Assembly: GCA_022414725.1 (NCBI GenBank)
Contig: CM039465.1
Span: 20,358,690-20,422,689 of the forward strand
Direction: 5' to 3'
Source: Microglena sp. YARC
Taxonomy: Eukaryota > Chlorophyta > Chlorophyceae > Chlamydomonadales > Chlamydomonadaceae
DNA length: 64,000 bases
A program made the translations under genes and the position numbers. The notes beneath the pieces are model-generated. The model ran no database searches. It had not been told where the DNA came from and worked only from the letters and a program-made list of their open reading frames with translations. This document shows, in pieces, positions 1 to 11,500 of this stretch. The number at the start of each line of letters is the position of its first letter. Position 1 is the first letter of the stretch.

Positions 1-243
1 TGGGAGTTTGGTTTGTTTGTCCTCGACACACCCCTGATGTAATGGGGTTTTTTGCTTTGTGGGTGCTTTTTCTTTTTGTTTAAAGCACAGAGTCTCATAC
101 ACCCTCGCGGTGTCAAGTAGACTTTAACATGTAATGTAATGTAATGTAATATATAGTACCATTGATTCATAGAAACGTTTTTTTTTTTTTTTGAAAAATG
201 GGGTTGCCTGAGCCATTATTTTTTGTAGGATAAGGAAGAGAGG

Positions 244-442
244 GATTCGAGCAATCGAGGATGTCCATATCCTACTAATATATAACGGGTTTGATTAGTT
301 TCAGATTCACATCTAAGGTTTCAATTTAACTAGGTTTCTATGTAAGTAGATGTAAAAGTAGGTAAGACTTAAAAGTAAAAAAAAAAAAATGAAAACGTCT
401 GATTCGAGCAATCGAGGATGTCCATATCCTACTAACATATAA
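244..442. repeat. 42-bp direct repeat pair downstream of SBPase
   Basis: A stretch of about 42 bp beginning GATTCGAGCAATCGAGGATG occurs at about 244-286 and again at about 401-442 with one visible mismatch. It lies beyond the 3' end of the SBPase gene. Apart from the dispersed repeat at 523-720, I see no gene in 1-1189. Confidence 0.8.
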
Positions 443-522
443 TGTGACAATAAATCATGCGAAGAAAACACTTAAATCGAGGAAACGAGGAGGCCAATAT
501 GTAACCAAGCCCCTTCACCCTA

Positions 523-720
523 GTGCCTCCTGTTAAATTTAACTTTGCTGATGCCTACTTTTCAGCGGAGTCCCCCCCCCCCCCCCCCCATTTGTCCGTC
601 TGTGCCGAAAAATTGAAGCCTAACACGTCAGTCAACTGTCTCAAACTGACTGGCTTGGTTGCCACCTATCGTTCCGTTCCCAACACACTCCACCATCTTC
701 CGCTTCACGTGCAGTAGTGG
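523..720 (-). repeat. dispersed repeat family Q, copy 1 (antisense)
   Basis: Read on the minus strand, this segment matches copies at 17306-17515, 27225-27440, 28163-28378 and 35850-35970. Shared parts are the gacaggtggcaac-type block, a gyTGgCTGaCGTGTyaGGC block and, in the better copies, a GC-rich hairpin ggggGCTCCCGCCCcc / ggGGGGGCTCCGcc. A poly-C run of about 19 interrupts this copy. There is no coding capacity, so it looks like a non-autonomous element of unknown class. Confidence 0.55.
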
Positions 721-1189
721 TCAGTTCTGGAATGCCCCGCCCCAGACCTTTCCTTCAATAGCCACTAGCCTGGCTTCTCTCGTTTCAGTGCCCAAGTAAT
801 GCCGAAGACGGCGAGCAGCCTTGCAGAATGGAGCCATGTAACGTTCCTTCATGCCAGGAACAAGATTGCTGCCAACAGGAGCTCATGGTATATCTTAAGG
901 TACGAGATGCGTTGTGGACACAGGCGGTGTGACAAAATTTACAGAAACGTGCTTGGCAGAAAGCAGTTCAATGGGGGAGAATCTTAATAATGGCAACTAG
1001 GCTGTCTCAACCAACCGACTTATGCTTCTCGACATGGCAACAGTTATTGCTAGTAAATAGCTTAGGCGAAACATTTCTGCTGACCTTCAAGTTGTATGTT
1101 CTTATATAAACAAAATATACCACATTCTGTCAAGGCTGGGCATGTACTAGGCTGGATGGAGCCATGTAATCAAGTTCAAGGTGACGCAT

Positions 1190-4100
1190 TTACTTGGCAG
1201 CAGCAACCTTGACATCAGCGAAGCGGGGAGAGGATCCGTGGATGAACTCCTCGAATCGCTTAACCTCACCAACAGATCCGAAGCAGACCTGGGTGCGCTG
1301 GTCATGCTCGTTAACCATGATGTCCAGGGCAGAGATGGGCCTGCCATCTCCGGAGGAGGCACCACCAGCCTGCTCAACCATGAGGGCGAGGGGAGCGACC
1401 TCGAAGAGGATTCGGAGCTTGGCCTTGGTGGTGGGGGAGGTGACGTTGGTGAACACACCCTTCTCCTTGACCAGGATCTGGAACACATCGGGGACCATGC
1501 CGCCAGTGTACCTGCAATGTGACCGGCTTGACTTCAGTATGGTTCGTTGAATTACATTACATTGCCGTAGGCAGGCCAGTGTTGACCCAGAACTGATGTG
1601 CTTGAGTTACGTTAAATGTCAGTACGCAAGGTAACCAACTAATTTTCAGCATGGTACATTGAATGTTGGTAAGTTGTATGTGCCCCAAGTTACATGTCAG
1701 TACGTTGAATGTTTGAAGGTCCATAAAATGTTGCGACACTGGATGTTTGTGAGGTACATTACATATCAGTCATTGAATGTTGTTAAGTACGTTAAATGTT
1801 GGTAAGTTGTATGTGCGCAGGCAGGGTACGTTGAGTGCCGTTAAATATTTGTTCGTTGAATGCGCGAGAGGTACGTAGATGGGAATCAAGGGTTGAGCAG
1901 AGGGCACAGTGGGCAAGCGAGTCAGTGGGCAAGCGAGTGTGACCTGGCATCAAAAATATACATATATCAGCTCATTCGTACGCTACGTGTGCGCCGAGGC
2001 ATGCAAGCGGAAGCGATTTCTTATTTAACTCTTGGGATCCCCAACAAGAATTATTATTATGAGAGGCTCTGAATACTCCTTCTCGACAAGACTCTCATTA
2101 TTAAGTCAACAGTTTCTCTCATCTGCTTTCCTCATGATCCATTGGACCGCAAGCCAGTGCTAGCCAACATACTTGCATCCCACCCCTTGATCAAAACCAA
2201 CTTCAGCCTCCAACTTCGGCCATTTTGCAGAGAAAAGACGACCGTATTGCCCCCCAGTTACAGTTCCGTGTGGCTGTGACTTCTGCACATCTGAATTTAC
2301 CTACAGTAGGTCAATCCAGTCGCTCAACAGACACAAGCACATACAACTGCTACCAGAGGACAGTTCAAATTACGTCCGCTAACGAGCGTACATGCCCAGT
2401 GTCTGGAAATGTATGGCTACTAAGGCATCGAGGCACAGCACAGCACCCACAAGGGTGACAGCACAACACAAAAAAAGGGGACAGCACCACTAAGGGAGGC
2501 AGCCTAACAACCGAGCTCACCTGAGGGTGTACTTCTCCTGCAGGTAGTAGTTGATGAGCTTCTCATACTCGGGGTTGTCCATGGTGGCCCTCAGGTTTCC
2601 AGGGGCGAACATCTTGCCCTCACCGATCTCGGTGGTCTCCTTCACGTGGACCCACTTTCCGTCGTCCATGAGCAGGAACTCGTGGGTTCCGGGGAAGCCC
2701 TTAACGGCAACCACGTAGACGGTACGGGGGCCGTAGACACCCATGCCAGCGGCAGCCTGTCACAGTTCAGGTGGTGGGGTTGGCTAAGGGTAGGGGCTCT
2801 GTACTTTATCGTGTGAATGGGAATGGAGGCACACTTCATGGGTCAGGGGTCAATTCGGGGTTGTTGACAGTTAAGACAAGCATAAAAACCAGCTTTACCA
2901 ACGATGTAATTCTTACACAACTGAATGTCAGCGTGGGAAGGTAAGCATATTACAGACGTTACTCAGGGCTTATTCGTGTGAACAGGATCGGAGTCACACT
3001 TCATGGGGTCAGGGGTCGATGTTTGGGGTTGTGGATAGTCAAAACAAGCTTTAACAACTATATACTTCATGGACAACTAAATGTCAGCCTGGCAAGGTGG
3101 GCACATTTCAGACGTTCTTGTTCTCTCGAGGCCGCACTTGCATTATATACCTACTTATATATAACTCTACCATCTGATACTTAGCTCACCGCGCATGAAA
3201 TAACTAAAATGACTCAGCATGAATTAACCAAAATGACACAGGATCTCAACATCAACGAGGTTAAAGCTCTTCAAACCAAGTAATTTTCTCTTTCTAACAT
3301 GGAAACGCTCGCCCTTCTTGCTAATCTAGAGATGTTGAAACTGCTAGCAGAGCTGATTCTTACGATACAAGATTCTTAGAATACATAACTCAAGATTATA
3401 AGGATTCTTTGGGTATACAACTCAAGGATTCTTGGGCACACGCATTCCAGTCTGTGTGAAGTCAATTATTTATATAAACAACATATCATGCACTCATGTG
3501 CAACCCTACAACCTACTCAAGACGCTCGTACCCAAACAGGAACATAGGTAGGTGGGCCGGCAAATAGATACGCAGGTTCTAAGGTAGATTGAACAATACC
3601 AGGAAGGGCAGCCTACCTGGTCGCGTCCGGAGACTCCGACCAGCTTGTCTCCAGGCCAGACACCAAAGATGGTTCCAACGGAGAAGTTGGTGTCAACAAT
3701 GGAGGAGCCGTCAAGGGGGTCAAAGGCAACGGAGAAGCCCTCACCGCCCATGGGCAGAGGCTCGGGGACCTCCTCGGAGCAAGCAAAGCTGCACACGTGC
3801 TGCGTGTCACAAGAGGGGGTGAAAAGGATGGACAACTCAGAAACTTTCATAGCTAATGCTATGCTTGGATGTTTCCAAGCGCAACCTATCTTGACATGCA
3901 CGTGAAAACAATTTATCATGGAATAAATACCCTATCTGGACATACACGCGCAAATCATTTAGCATAGAACAAATACCCTATCTGGACATGCATGTGTAAA
4001 TCATTGAGCATGGAACAAATACCATACCTGGACATGCATGGTGAGGAGGTACTTGCCATAATCCCCTCCCCACCATGGTTGTTGAGGAGCTACTGGTTTT

Positions 4101-6584
4101 GCTTCCTACTAACAGTCAGTCTTAGTTAGTTAGTTAGCCTTAGTTAGTTAGTTAGTTCCCATTCCTTCAAACATAGACATAAGCGAAACCAGTACCCCCC
4201 TTTGACTATGGTAGGGAGGGGAGTATTCTAGACACAGCTGACTGGGCAGAGAAAAAAATAGACACTCATAATGCAAGAATTACAATCAAGTGTTGTAGTG
4301 TGTGCATGTCATAAAAACGAGAGCTTAATGGCTCATGTGCATGCCACTGAACAACGAGAGCTAGACGGTTCACGTGCATGAGACAAAACAACCAAAAGCT
4401 TAATGGTCCAGACATCACTTACAGAGTACTTCAGGGCCTCGAAGAGAAGCTTGTCGGCCAGCAGATCAATGGCCAGCTGCTCATCTCCGAAGGAGTTGAG
4501 GCATCCCTGGGCAGCGCAAGAGGCGGTGCGGACCTGCACAAAGTCCGAGGAAAATAGCAGGTGAGTGTTCAAGCAATCAATTTGTGGGACGAAGTGTGGC
4601 AATCAATTTGTGAGATGAAGTGTGGCAATCAATTTGTGAGGTGAGGTGCAGACCTGAAGACAGTCCGAGGAAAATAGCAGGTGAGTATTCAAGCCATCAA
4701 TGTGTGAGATGAGGTGTGACTGTTTCAGCCTCTATTGCAGGGACAGCGACACGCCTGTACATCCAACATGCGTGTAAGCTACGAGGGAACATATAATTGT
4801 GCATGGCCGCTGAAGGAAGGATGTCAAGCAGAGTACCAGTACCAATGCATGAGCCATCTGGACAGGTGGAGTGACACAGAAGCCCATCAGGTTGAACGTG
4901 CAATGTAACAGGCATACAGAGACAGAAACACAACAGATGATCTTTTTAAGATGGAAGGGGTTTCATAGTAACACACAAACACAACAGATGATACTTTAAG
5001 ACGGAAGGGGTTGCATGGGGCAGAAAGAGAGTGCACACAATCAAAAACACATAAGAGTACATATAGAAGCCATGTGGGACAGCGGAACAGAGGGATGTTT
5101 ACAAAAGTCTTACCTTGAAGGCAATGGTCCTCATGGCCTCACCCATGGAGGACAAGAGCATGCGCAGCTTGGGGTCGGGGGTGGCAACAGCCAAGAACTC
5201 CTCCAGGGAGTCACCCAGCTGCAATGAACAGAGGGGAGGGGTGAGAGGGTGTGGGGAGGGGATATAATAGGGCTTGAAAGTGGGTAGGCTGGTGATGCGA
5301 TGGTTGGTTCTTGTGTAAGGGTTGCGGGCTAGGCGGTTGGTTCTGATGCTATGGGTGGATGGTAAGTCTTAGTATTGGGGTGTCAGGGGAGGTGCAGTTG
5401 GGTTTGTGGGTGGGTGACTGGTTGATTAGTTCTCATGCAGGGGTGGGCAGGTTGGGGCAGGAGAAAAGGGAGCTTACCTGAGCCTTGGTGGTGACAGCGG
5501 TCCTCCTGGACATGGCACGGGTAGAGCGGGCAGCGCGCGTGGCCTTGGGGGCAGTAACGGCAGCTCCGGCGAAAGAGCTGGGGGAGAAAGCGGCCACAGG
5601 GCGGACAGCGGTGGTGCGGCTCATCTTACCCTGCGGTCACGCGACAAGTACGATGGGGTAAGATAAGGCTCACAAAGGATTTTTTCTACCTCGAATGATG
5701 ACGAGGTACTTGGGCAAGATTGGGGCATGCGTCACTGCACAAGGCGGGGGACTGGACATAGCATGCTGCTGTGCGGACAAGAAGCTCGAGGACACATCAA
5801 CTGCTCGGTGTGAGAGCATTCTTGCGAGGAGGATGACAATCCAGATCCGACAGCCGCGGGTTGGACCAGGACCCTGACTAGGATAGGCCGGGAATGGCCG
5901 TGGGAATGAACCCTTCGCAATAGGTGCCCGATTCGTTACGAGCCGGTGATGGAGCAACGACGACAGGTAGAAGCGATTTCAAGTCTAAGCCTGAGATGGT
6001 GATCTGCAATCCGAAGGACATGGCCAGGGCGAAGTAGGCATCACCATGCACTGGTACGGGATTCAGTCAGATCACGCGAAGGGGCTGAAGGTAAGGCAAG
6101 GCTGCGGAGGACAGGAGCTAAAGATCATCGGAATACGATCAGACGGCGAGATCGTTGGATACTTGGCCTGGCCGTTGGATTACACGAGTCAGTTGGCTGC
6201 AAGAGTGTACTCGTTGCGCCCGACAAAATTCGGTTCGGGAAGGGACGGCACAGCGCCTTCAAAGGGCAAAGCAACAAGCAATACAACAGGGTCGAGCAGC
6301 ACGAGAGTCAGCCACGAAGAAGGCCTGGTAGGGGATATCAACGCTAAGGATGTGCTTTTGTCGATAAGATAAGACCATCTCAGAAAAGAATCTCTATCTC
6401 GATCCTCAAGCTTCCGATGCCGGATCCCCCTGCTAGTAGGCGCAAATCCTGACAAAAGTCTAGTTGCAACGCAGGGGGGTAGGACTCTCTGCATCAGCAA
6501 TTACGAGAGCTCATTTACCTTGGGCACGACAGCAGACCTAGTGGTCATCTGGGTGGAGACAACGGTGCGCATCATGGTGGCCAT
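1190..6584 (-). CDS. SBP1: sedoheptulose-1,7-bisphosphatase, chloroplast precursor (7 exons, 391 aa)
   Basis: This enzyme removes the C1 phosphate of sedoheptulose-1,7-bisphosphate in the regenerative phase of the Calvin-Benson cycle, in the chloroplast stroma. Exons on the minus strand are 6584-6519, 5630-5478, 5218-5114, 4533-4423, 3799-3617, 2756-2521 and 1511-1190. All junctions are GT-AG, frames join without a break, and the total is 1176 nt (391 aa plus stop), the usual length. Residues 1-73 (exons 1-2) are rich in Ser, Arg, Ala and Thr and acid-poor, like an algal transit peptide. Cys114 and Cys119 in [14 protein letters not shown] form the CX4C pair that thioredoxin reduces in plant SBPases, so light regulation is expected. 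Metal/phosphate motif DPLDGSS starts at Asp172. Motifs such as [20 protein letters not shown] and [10 protein letters not shown] separate SBPase from FBPase. No frameshift is seen. The start is the first ATG in frame with the transit peptide. Confidence 0.97.
1552..1870. repeat. degenerate short repeats in last SBPase intron
   Basis: Repeated variants of ACGTTGAATGT, GTTAAATGTTGGTAAGTTG and TACATGTCAGTACG fill this part of the 1 kb intron between exons 6 and 7. No exon is visible in it. Confidence 0.6.
2800..3125. repeat. tandem duplication (~165 bp x2) in SBPase intron 5
   Basis: The block containing cttcatgggtcaggggtc and aatgtcagcgtgggaagg (about 2806-2945) is repeated at about 2970-3115 with substitutions and small indels. 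It lies wholly within the intron between exons 5 and 6. Confidence 0.7.
3886..4040. repeat. ~55-bp tandem repeat (3 copies) in SBPase intron 4
   Basis: Units contain gaacaaataccctatctgga followed by catgcatgtgtaaatcatt. Three imperfect copies lie in tandem in the intron between exons 4 and 5. Confidence 0.75.
4524..4705 (-). repeat. tandem copy of the SBPase exon 4 splice acceptor
   Basis: The acceptor region of exon 4 (about 4524-4581) reappears at about 4644-4701. The copy keeps the upstream block gtccgaggaaaatagcaggt (plus strand), a CAG, and the first roughly nine exon bases (GTCTGCACC against GTCCGCACC). The copied acceptor is therefore potentially functional, but the exon body is not duplicated. 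Confidence 0.75.
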
Positions 6585-8569
6585 TTTGATATCGATATGT
6601 AACGATATGCAGCGACTTGAAAGTGCTTGAGCAAGCGAGAGCAACGAACTAGAAGAGCTTCCTGGGGCTAAACCCCAGGTTCTGGGTCGGAATCATCCCA
6701 GCCAGGAGAGCGATGGTTGCCAGTGAGACTACCTGCGGCGATGCGATAGTGTACTGTCAAGGTACTGTCATCTGCCAATGACTGAGAGTATCTAACTGTC
6801 CATCTTGCTAGTCCCGCGTAGGTTCTTATCCTGTAACGGAATACATGAAGCCTTCCTACCAGGATATTCCCACAGCAGTCCAGCGCACCCCGGGAGCACC
6901 ATCCGCACGGAAATATTGAAATACCAGGCCTGCAAGGTCACATCTCCACCCGTATCCACCCCCATGTATAAGCCCACGACTGACGCATCTATCCCGGTGT
7001 ACATAACGATGGATTGCGCTGCCGGCAGCCTGGTACGGCACTGATACCACCAAGGCACCACGAAGGTATCACCTTTCTGAGTTCTGGTCATCGATGAAGC
7101 CCCCTTTTTACGGGTGTAGGCTACTGGGCTGAAGAGTGGCAATATTTCATCAGAATTGAAGACCAGATTTTGAGATTCGTCGTGGGAGAGGGAGGTCCCT
7201 TGCACTGAGAATCAGAAGAAGGGAAGGGAGGGCTATATTTATATTATTATTATGATTATTATTATTTAGCTCGCCATGTCACCAATAAATGATTGCATTT
7301 TTGTCGAGTTGCACACAAAAATGCTTAGATCCCTATGCTAATGGCTGGCTAAAATCAGTGGGAAAAGTCTGGAAATTCAGACTAACTCCACAATTATACT
7401 GGCTAAAATCAGTGGTCAAATTCTGGAACTCTATTGTGAAGGACCAGTTATGTGAGAGCGATTCTGGAATAATGAGGAATGCCGTTTATGCTGACCTCAA
7501 CATGACGAGGAACTGCCAAGTCTGTAGGAGCAAGGAGCCAAGGAGGTGATGTTCTAAAGCTGTTGTAGTCCCTGGAAGGCTCCCAAGATGAATCCCTTGC
7601 TTCCAACTTCTATTGGGGGGTACGCATTGAAACCTAAACTACCAGTATACGAATCATACATATTTTCTATGGGTGCAGAACTGCAGAGTATGAAACAGTT
7701 TGTTTCCCTTCTTTCTGCATAGTGTGTGGTAAAGAAAGGCGGGGCTAGTCATATTTGAACTCGCTGAAAGATTAAGAGAGATTAGTTGAAAGATCCCCCC
7801 CTGAAGTTGTGATGTGAGCTTGCCTTGGGTCAACACTGGCCTGCCTATGGCAATTTAATGTAATACACTTACCGATGCCAACAGGCGACGGCAGTGCACC
7901 TGGCCTCAAGACAGACACTACCGGTAGTTACAAAGCCAAGGGTAAAAAAGATAATCATCGGTCCAAGTTCGAACCCTGTCACACCCCCTGGTTTCCGCAG
8001 CTACCACACGGGGGTACGTTTTGAACTATGCAGACGGTTAGACGCCGAATTGCCGGCGCATATAATCTTGTAACAATTATTCTTACAAAGTCAAGAGCAG
8101 GCTAATGGGAGACAGAGTGTAAGTATGTGCAGTCAATGTCAATTAACTGGCATTCTTGTCACCTGCATTGGGCGTGCAAGCTAGACGCCCTGTGTTCAAA
8201 TCCTGCTGCTTATACCCCCCTGGTTCCCGTGGGTGTCCCACGGAGGGACCCATCGTTGTCTGCAGACAGTTGGGCGCGTGAAGGTGCATAAACCCATGAA
8301 ACAATTTCAATTCCAATTGGAATTGATATGAAAGGCGGCATGCAACTCCATGCTAGCTGGGACGAAGAAAGCACAACCAATTGGAGAGATGATCATTATT
8401 GAGAGGGAAAGGGTCGCCCATCCGTATTTTGCATTGGATGGGATTGATTGCACAGGCAGGAGCCGTCAGGCTGCTCACCATTTACGGTGAAGTAAGCACG
8501 GCTAGTATTAGAAATGCAACTTTAATTTACGTGCCGAACTGCGGGACATACTACTCCAGATACTCCTAT
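6585..8569. other. intergenic region between SBPase start and NEMP 3' end
   Basis: This region must hold the SBPase promoter, but I see no clear core element. A 137-codon minus-strand frame (7205-6792) has no recognisable domain or partner exon and I do not call it a gene. Two tRNA-like B-box stretches, gttcgaaccctg near 7965 and gttcaaatcctgc near 8190, could be SINE heads, but no complete cloverleaf forms. Confidence 0.4.
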
Positions 8570-11500
8570 TTAATATCCCTCGCTCTGGGAGGGCCGCTGC
8601 GAACCTTGTGGCTCTGGAGAGACAGGGGGCGACAGAATGCCCCTGCCCATATCTGAAATGTGTCCCTCCCTAACAAGCTTGTTGTACAAAGGACCTCCGA
8701 TCTTGATCATACGTCCTGAAGCCACATTTTTGATGCGGTCACTCGCGCCAGGGCTTGGCGGGTGGCTGACATCCATGGGGTCATCCGCTCCTGGGTGTGG
8801 ATGTGGGTGAGGGTGTCATTACGTTCGTTACCTAAATATACACCATCACTTATAACATTTGTTACCTGACTATACAACCCATGAGTACCATTCCTTACCT
8901 GACTATAAACCATCACTTATTACATTGGTTACCTGACTATACACCATCAGGTATTACATTGGTTACCTGACTTTACACCATCGGTTATTACATTCATTAC
9001 CTGACTATACACCAGCAGTTATAACATTCGCTACCTGAATATAACGCCCATGAGTACCACTCCTGACCTGAATAAATAACCTATCAGTTGTTCCTTTCGT
9101 TACCTGACTATACAACCCATGGGTTATTACATTCGTTACCTGACTATGCACCATCAGTTATAACATTCGCTGCCTGAATATAACGCCCATGAGTACCACT
9201 CCTTACCTGAATACCTTACTGAATATGGTATACAACCCATCAGTTGTTACATTCGTTATCTGACTATACAACCCATGGGTTATAACATTCGTTATCTGAA
9301 CAATTACCATCACTTTACATTCGCTACCTGAATATAAAACCCACGAGTAACATTCCTTACCTGAATGCACACCATCACTTGCCCTAACCAGGGCCCCTGC
9401 GTTTGCAGCGTCTGTGCTTCGCTGTTTTAGTTTCCCTTTGTGCTCTTCCATCTTCTCTTCGAAAGATTTCACATCAGGAGCTGCATCGAAGGGCCAGGGC
9501 TTGGCGGGTGGTTCAGGAGCAGGAACCTTGAGATGGAAGGGCGAGCCTGTGGGAGATTCGTTGGTAAGTGAACCCGGGGTGCCCACCTCGTATGTATGAG
9601 ATGCTGCTACCCCTAGCAGCTGCTGTCGGAGCTGAGTGAAGGAAAATTCAGGAGCACTGCGAGGGGGGGACCTGCGGACGATGGGCAAAGCACTCTTTGT
9701 TTTGGCCATCAAAGGAGTGGCCAAAGGAGTGGCAAAAGGTGTTACGAAGGGCGTGACGAAGGGTGAGACAGCTTGTGTCACTGTCTCAGCCAGTTCTGGA
9801 GAAAAGCTTGACGCCAGTAAAAGAGAGATGATGGCGGCAGAGAGGGGAAAGAAGGTCCAAGTGCCGTGGTAGACCAGCACGAGGCTCAGCAGGCGGAGGG
9901 TGATCTGTCATGCAGTTGGACCAAGGGGTAGCTTCTGTTAGGTTAGGTTAGGTTGGGTTTAGGTGGGTTGGGGTCAACCACGCACTGCGAAGCCTAGTGC
10001 TGGTCATGGTGCTAGTGTGGACCATGGAGTAGATTCTGTTAGGTTGGGTTGGGTTTAGGCTGGGTTGGGTAGGGTTGGGGTCTATCACACACTGCTGAGC
10101 CTAGTGCGTGGTAGACCAGCACTAGGCTCAGCAAGCGGAGGGTGATCTGTCATGCAGTTGGAATAAGGGGTAGATTCTGCTAGGTTAGGTTTGGTTGGGT
10201 TTAGGTGGGTTGGGGTCCACCACACACTGCGGAGCCTAGTGCTTGTCATGGTGCAAGTGTGGACCATGGAGTAGATTCTGTTAGGTTGGGTCGGCTTTAT
10301 GTTAACTGGGTAGGGTTGGGGTCTACCACACACAGGTGAACCTAGTGCGTGGTAGACCAGCACTAGGCTCAGCAGACGGAGGGTCATCTGTCATGCAGTT
10401 GGACCATGTGGTAGATTCTGTTAGGTTAGGTTAAGGTGGGTTGGGCAGGGTCAGGGTCCACCACGAATTGTCTAAGAAGTTTTTTTATACCTCCGTTGTT
10501 TCCCCCCCCCCCCCCCCCCACACACACACACAATATCGTGAGGCCCATATCTCCTCCACCAATTACAATGAGGGGGTCATGTTAGGGTGCATAGTGATCC
10601 TCTCAACGAGCACTATCCATTCGCGGTCTTACATGTGGATTTAGACAAAGTTGTGAAGAAAATCCCCTTTCCAAACCCTGATTATGAGCTGACCTAGCAA
10701 GTTTTAGGTGTTTGAGTATTTGAAGATGGTTTGAAGGCTATGTTGCATGTCTAAGTACCCTTTATACACCCAAGATGTTTGGGGTGGAAATATTGAGTTC
10801 CTGGTTAGCCCAAATTTCACACATGGAGACAGACTCGATGTCAGAAACAAGCACGGCACGACACAACATACCTTGATTTGGTTGTTGCCCCCAGTGAAAG
10901 CAAACAGGCTGGCCCCCTCAACCTCACGACTCGTAATAATATCATACCGGTACGCATATCATATTATTTACATAATATCTTATATCATTTACATACCTTG
11001 ATGAGAGTGTTCATCTTGGGATCGTCACGATCATCGTAGTAATATGTTACTGCTGCACCAATTGCAGCAGAGGCAAGCACGTAGCCCGCAACATATTGGT
11101 TGTGGATCAGCTGCTCTATTGAGGGCAACCACTGTCCTGTGGCCCAACGGAGGGCCGCCATTCCACTTGTGCCTAAAACAGCAGCAGCTGCAGTCACTTG
11201 GCGCTTGTAGGGGGTAGACCTGCGTTGTTGTTGTTCGTGTTTTGGGGGCTGTTGGTGTTCGTGTTTAGGGGGTTGTTGTTGTTCGAGTTGTTGGTGATGG
11301 TAGTTGGTTGGTAGACCTGGGTACTAAGGGAACTTGGTGTGCTGTTGGCGGAGGTGGTGGAGGTGGTGGTGCTGGGTCTGGTTGTATTCTATGTCCTGTG
11401 GCCCATCGGAGAGCTGCCATTCCCACTTGCGCCTAGAACAGCAGTGGCTGCAGTCACTTGGCGCTTGTAGGAAGTAGACCTGCGTTGTTGTTATTGTTGT

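Noticed and set aside
1181..1550. Plus-strand 113-118 codon frames at the SBPase last exon
   Set aside because: Antisense shadows of SBPase exon 7.
6792..7205. 137-codon minus-strand frame MQGTSLSHDESQNLVFNSDE...
   Set aside because: No recognised domain, no neighbouring exon, and comparable frames occur on the opposite strand; insufficient to call a gene.
8141..8215. Possible tRNA gene (B-box-like gttcaaatcc with a preceding ggcgt/acgcc stem)
   Set aside because: No acceptor stem and no plausible D arm; at best a SINE head.
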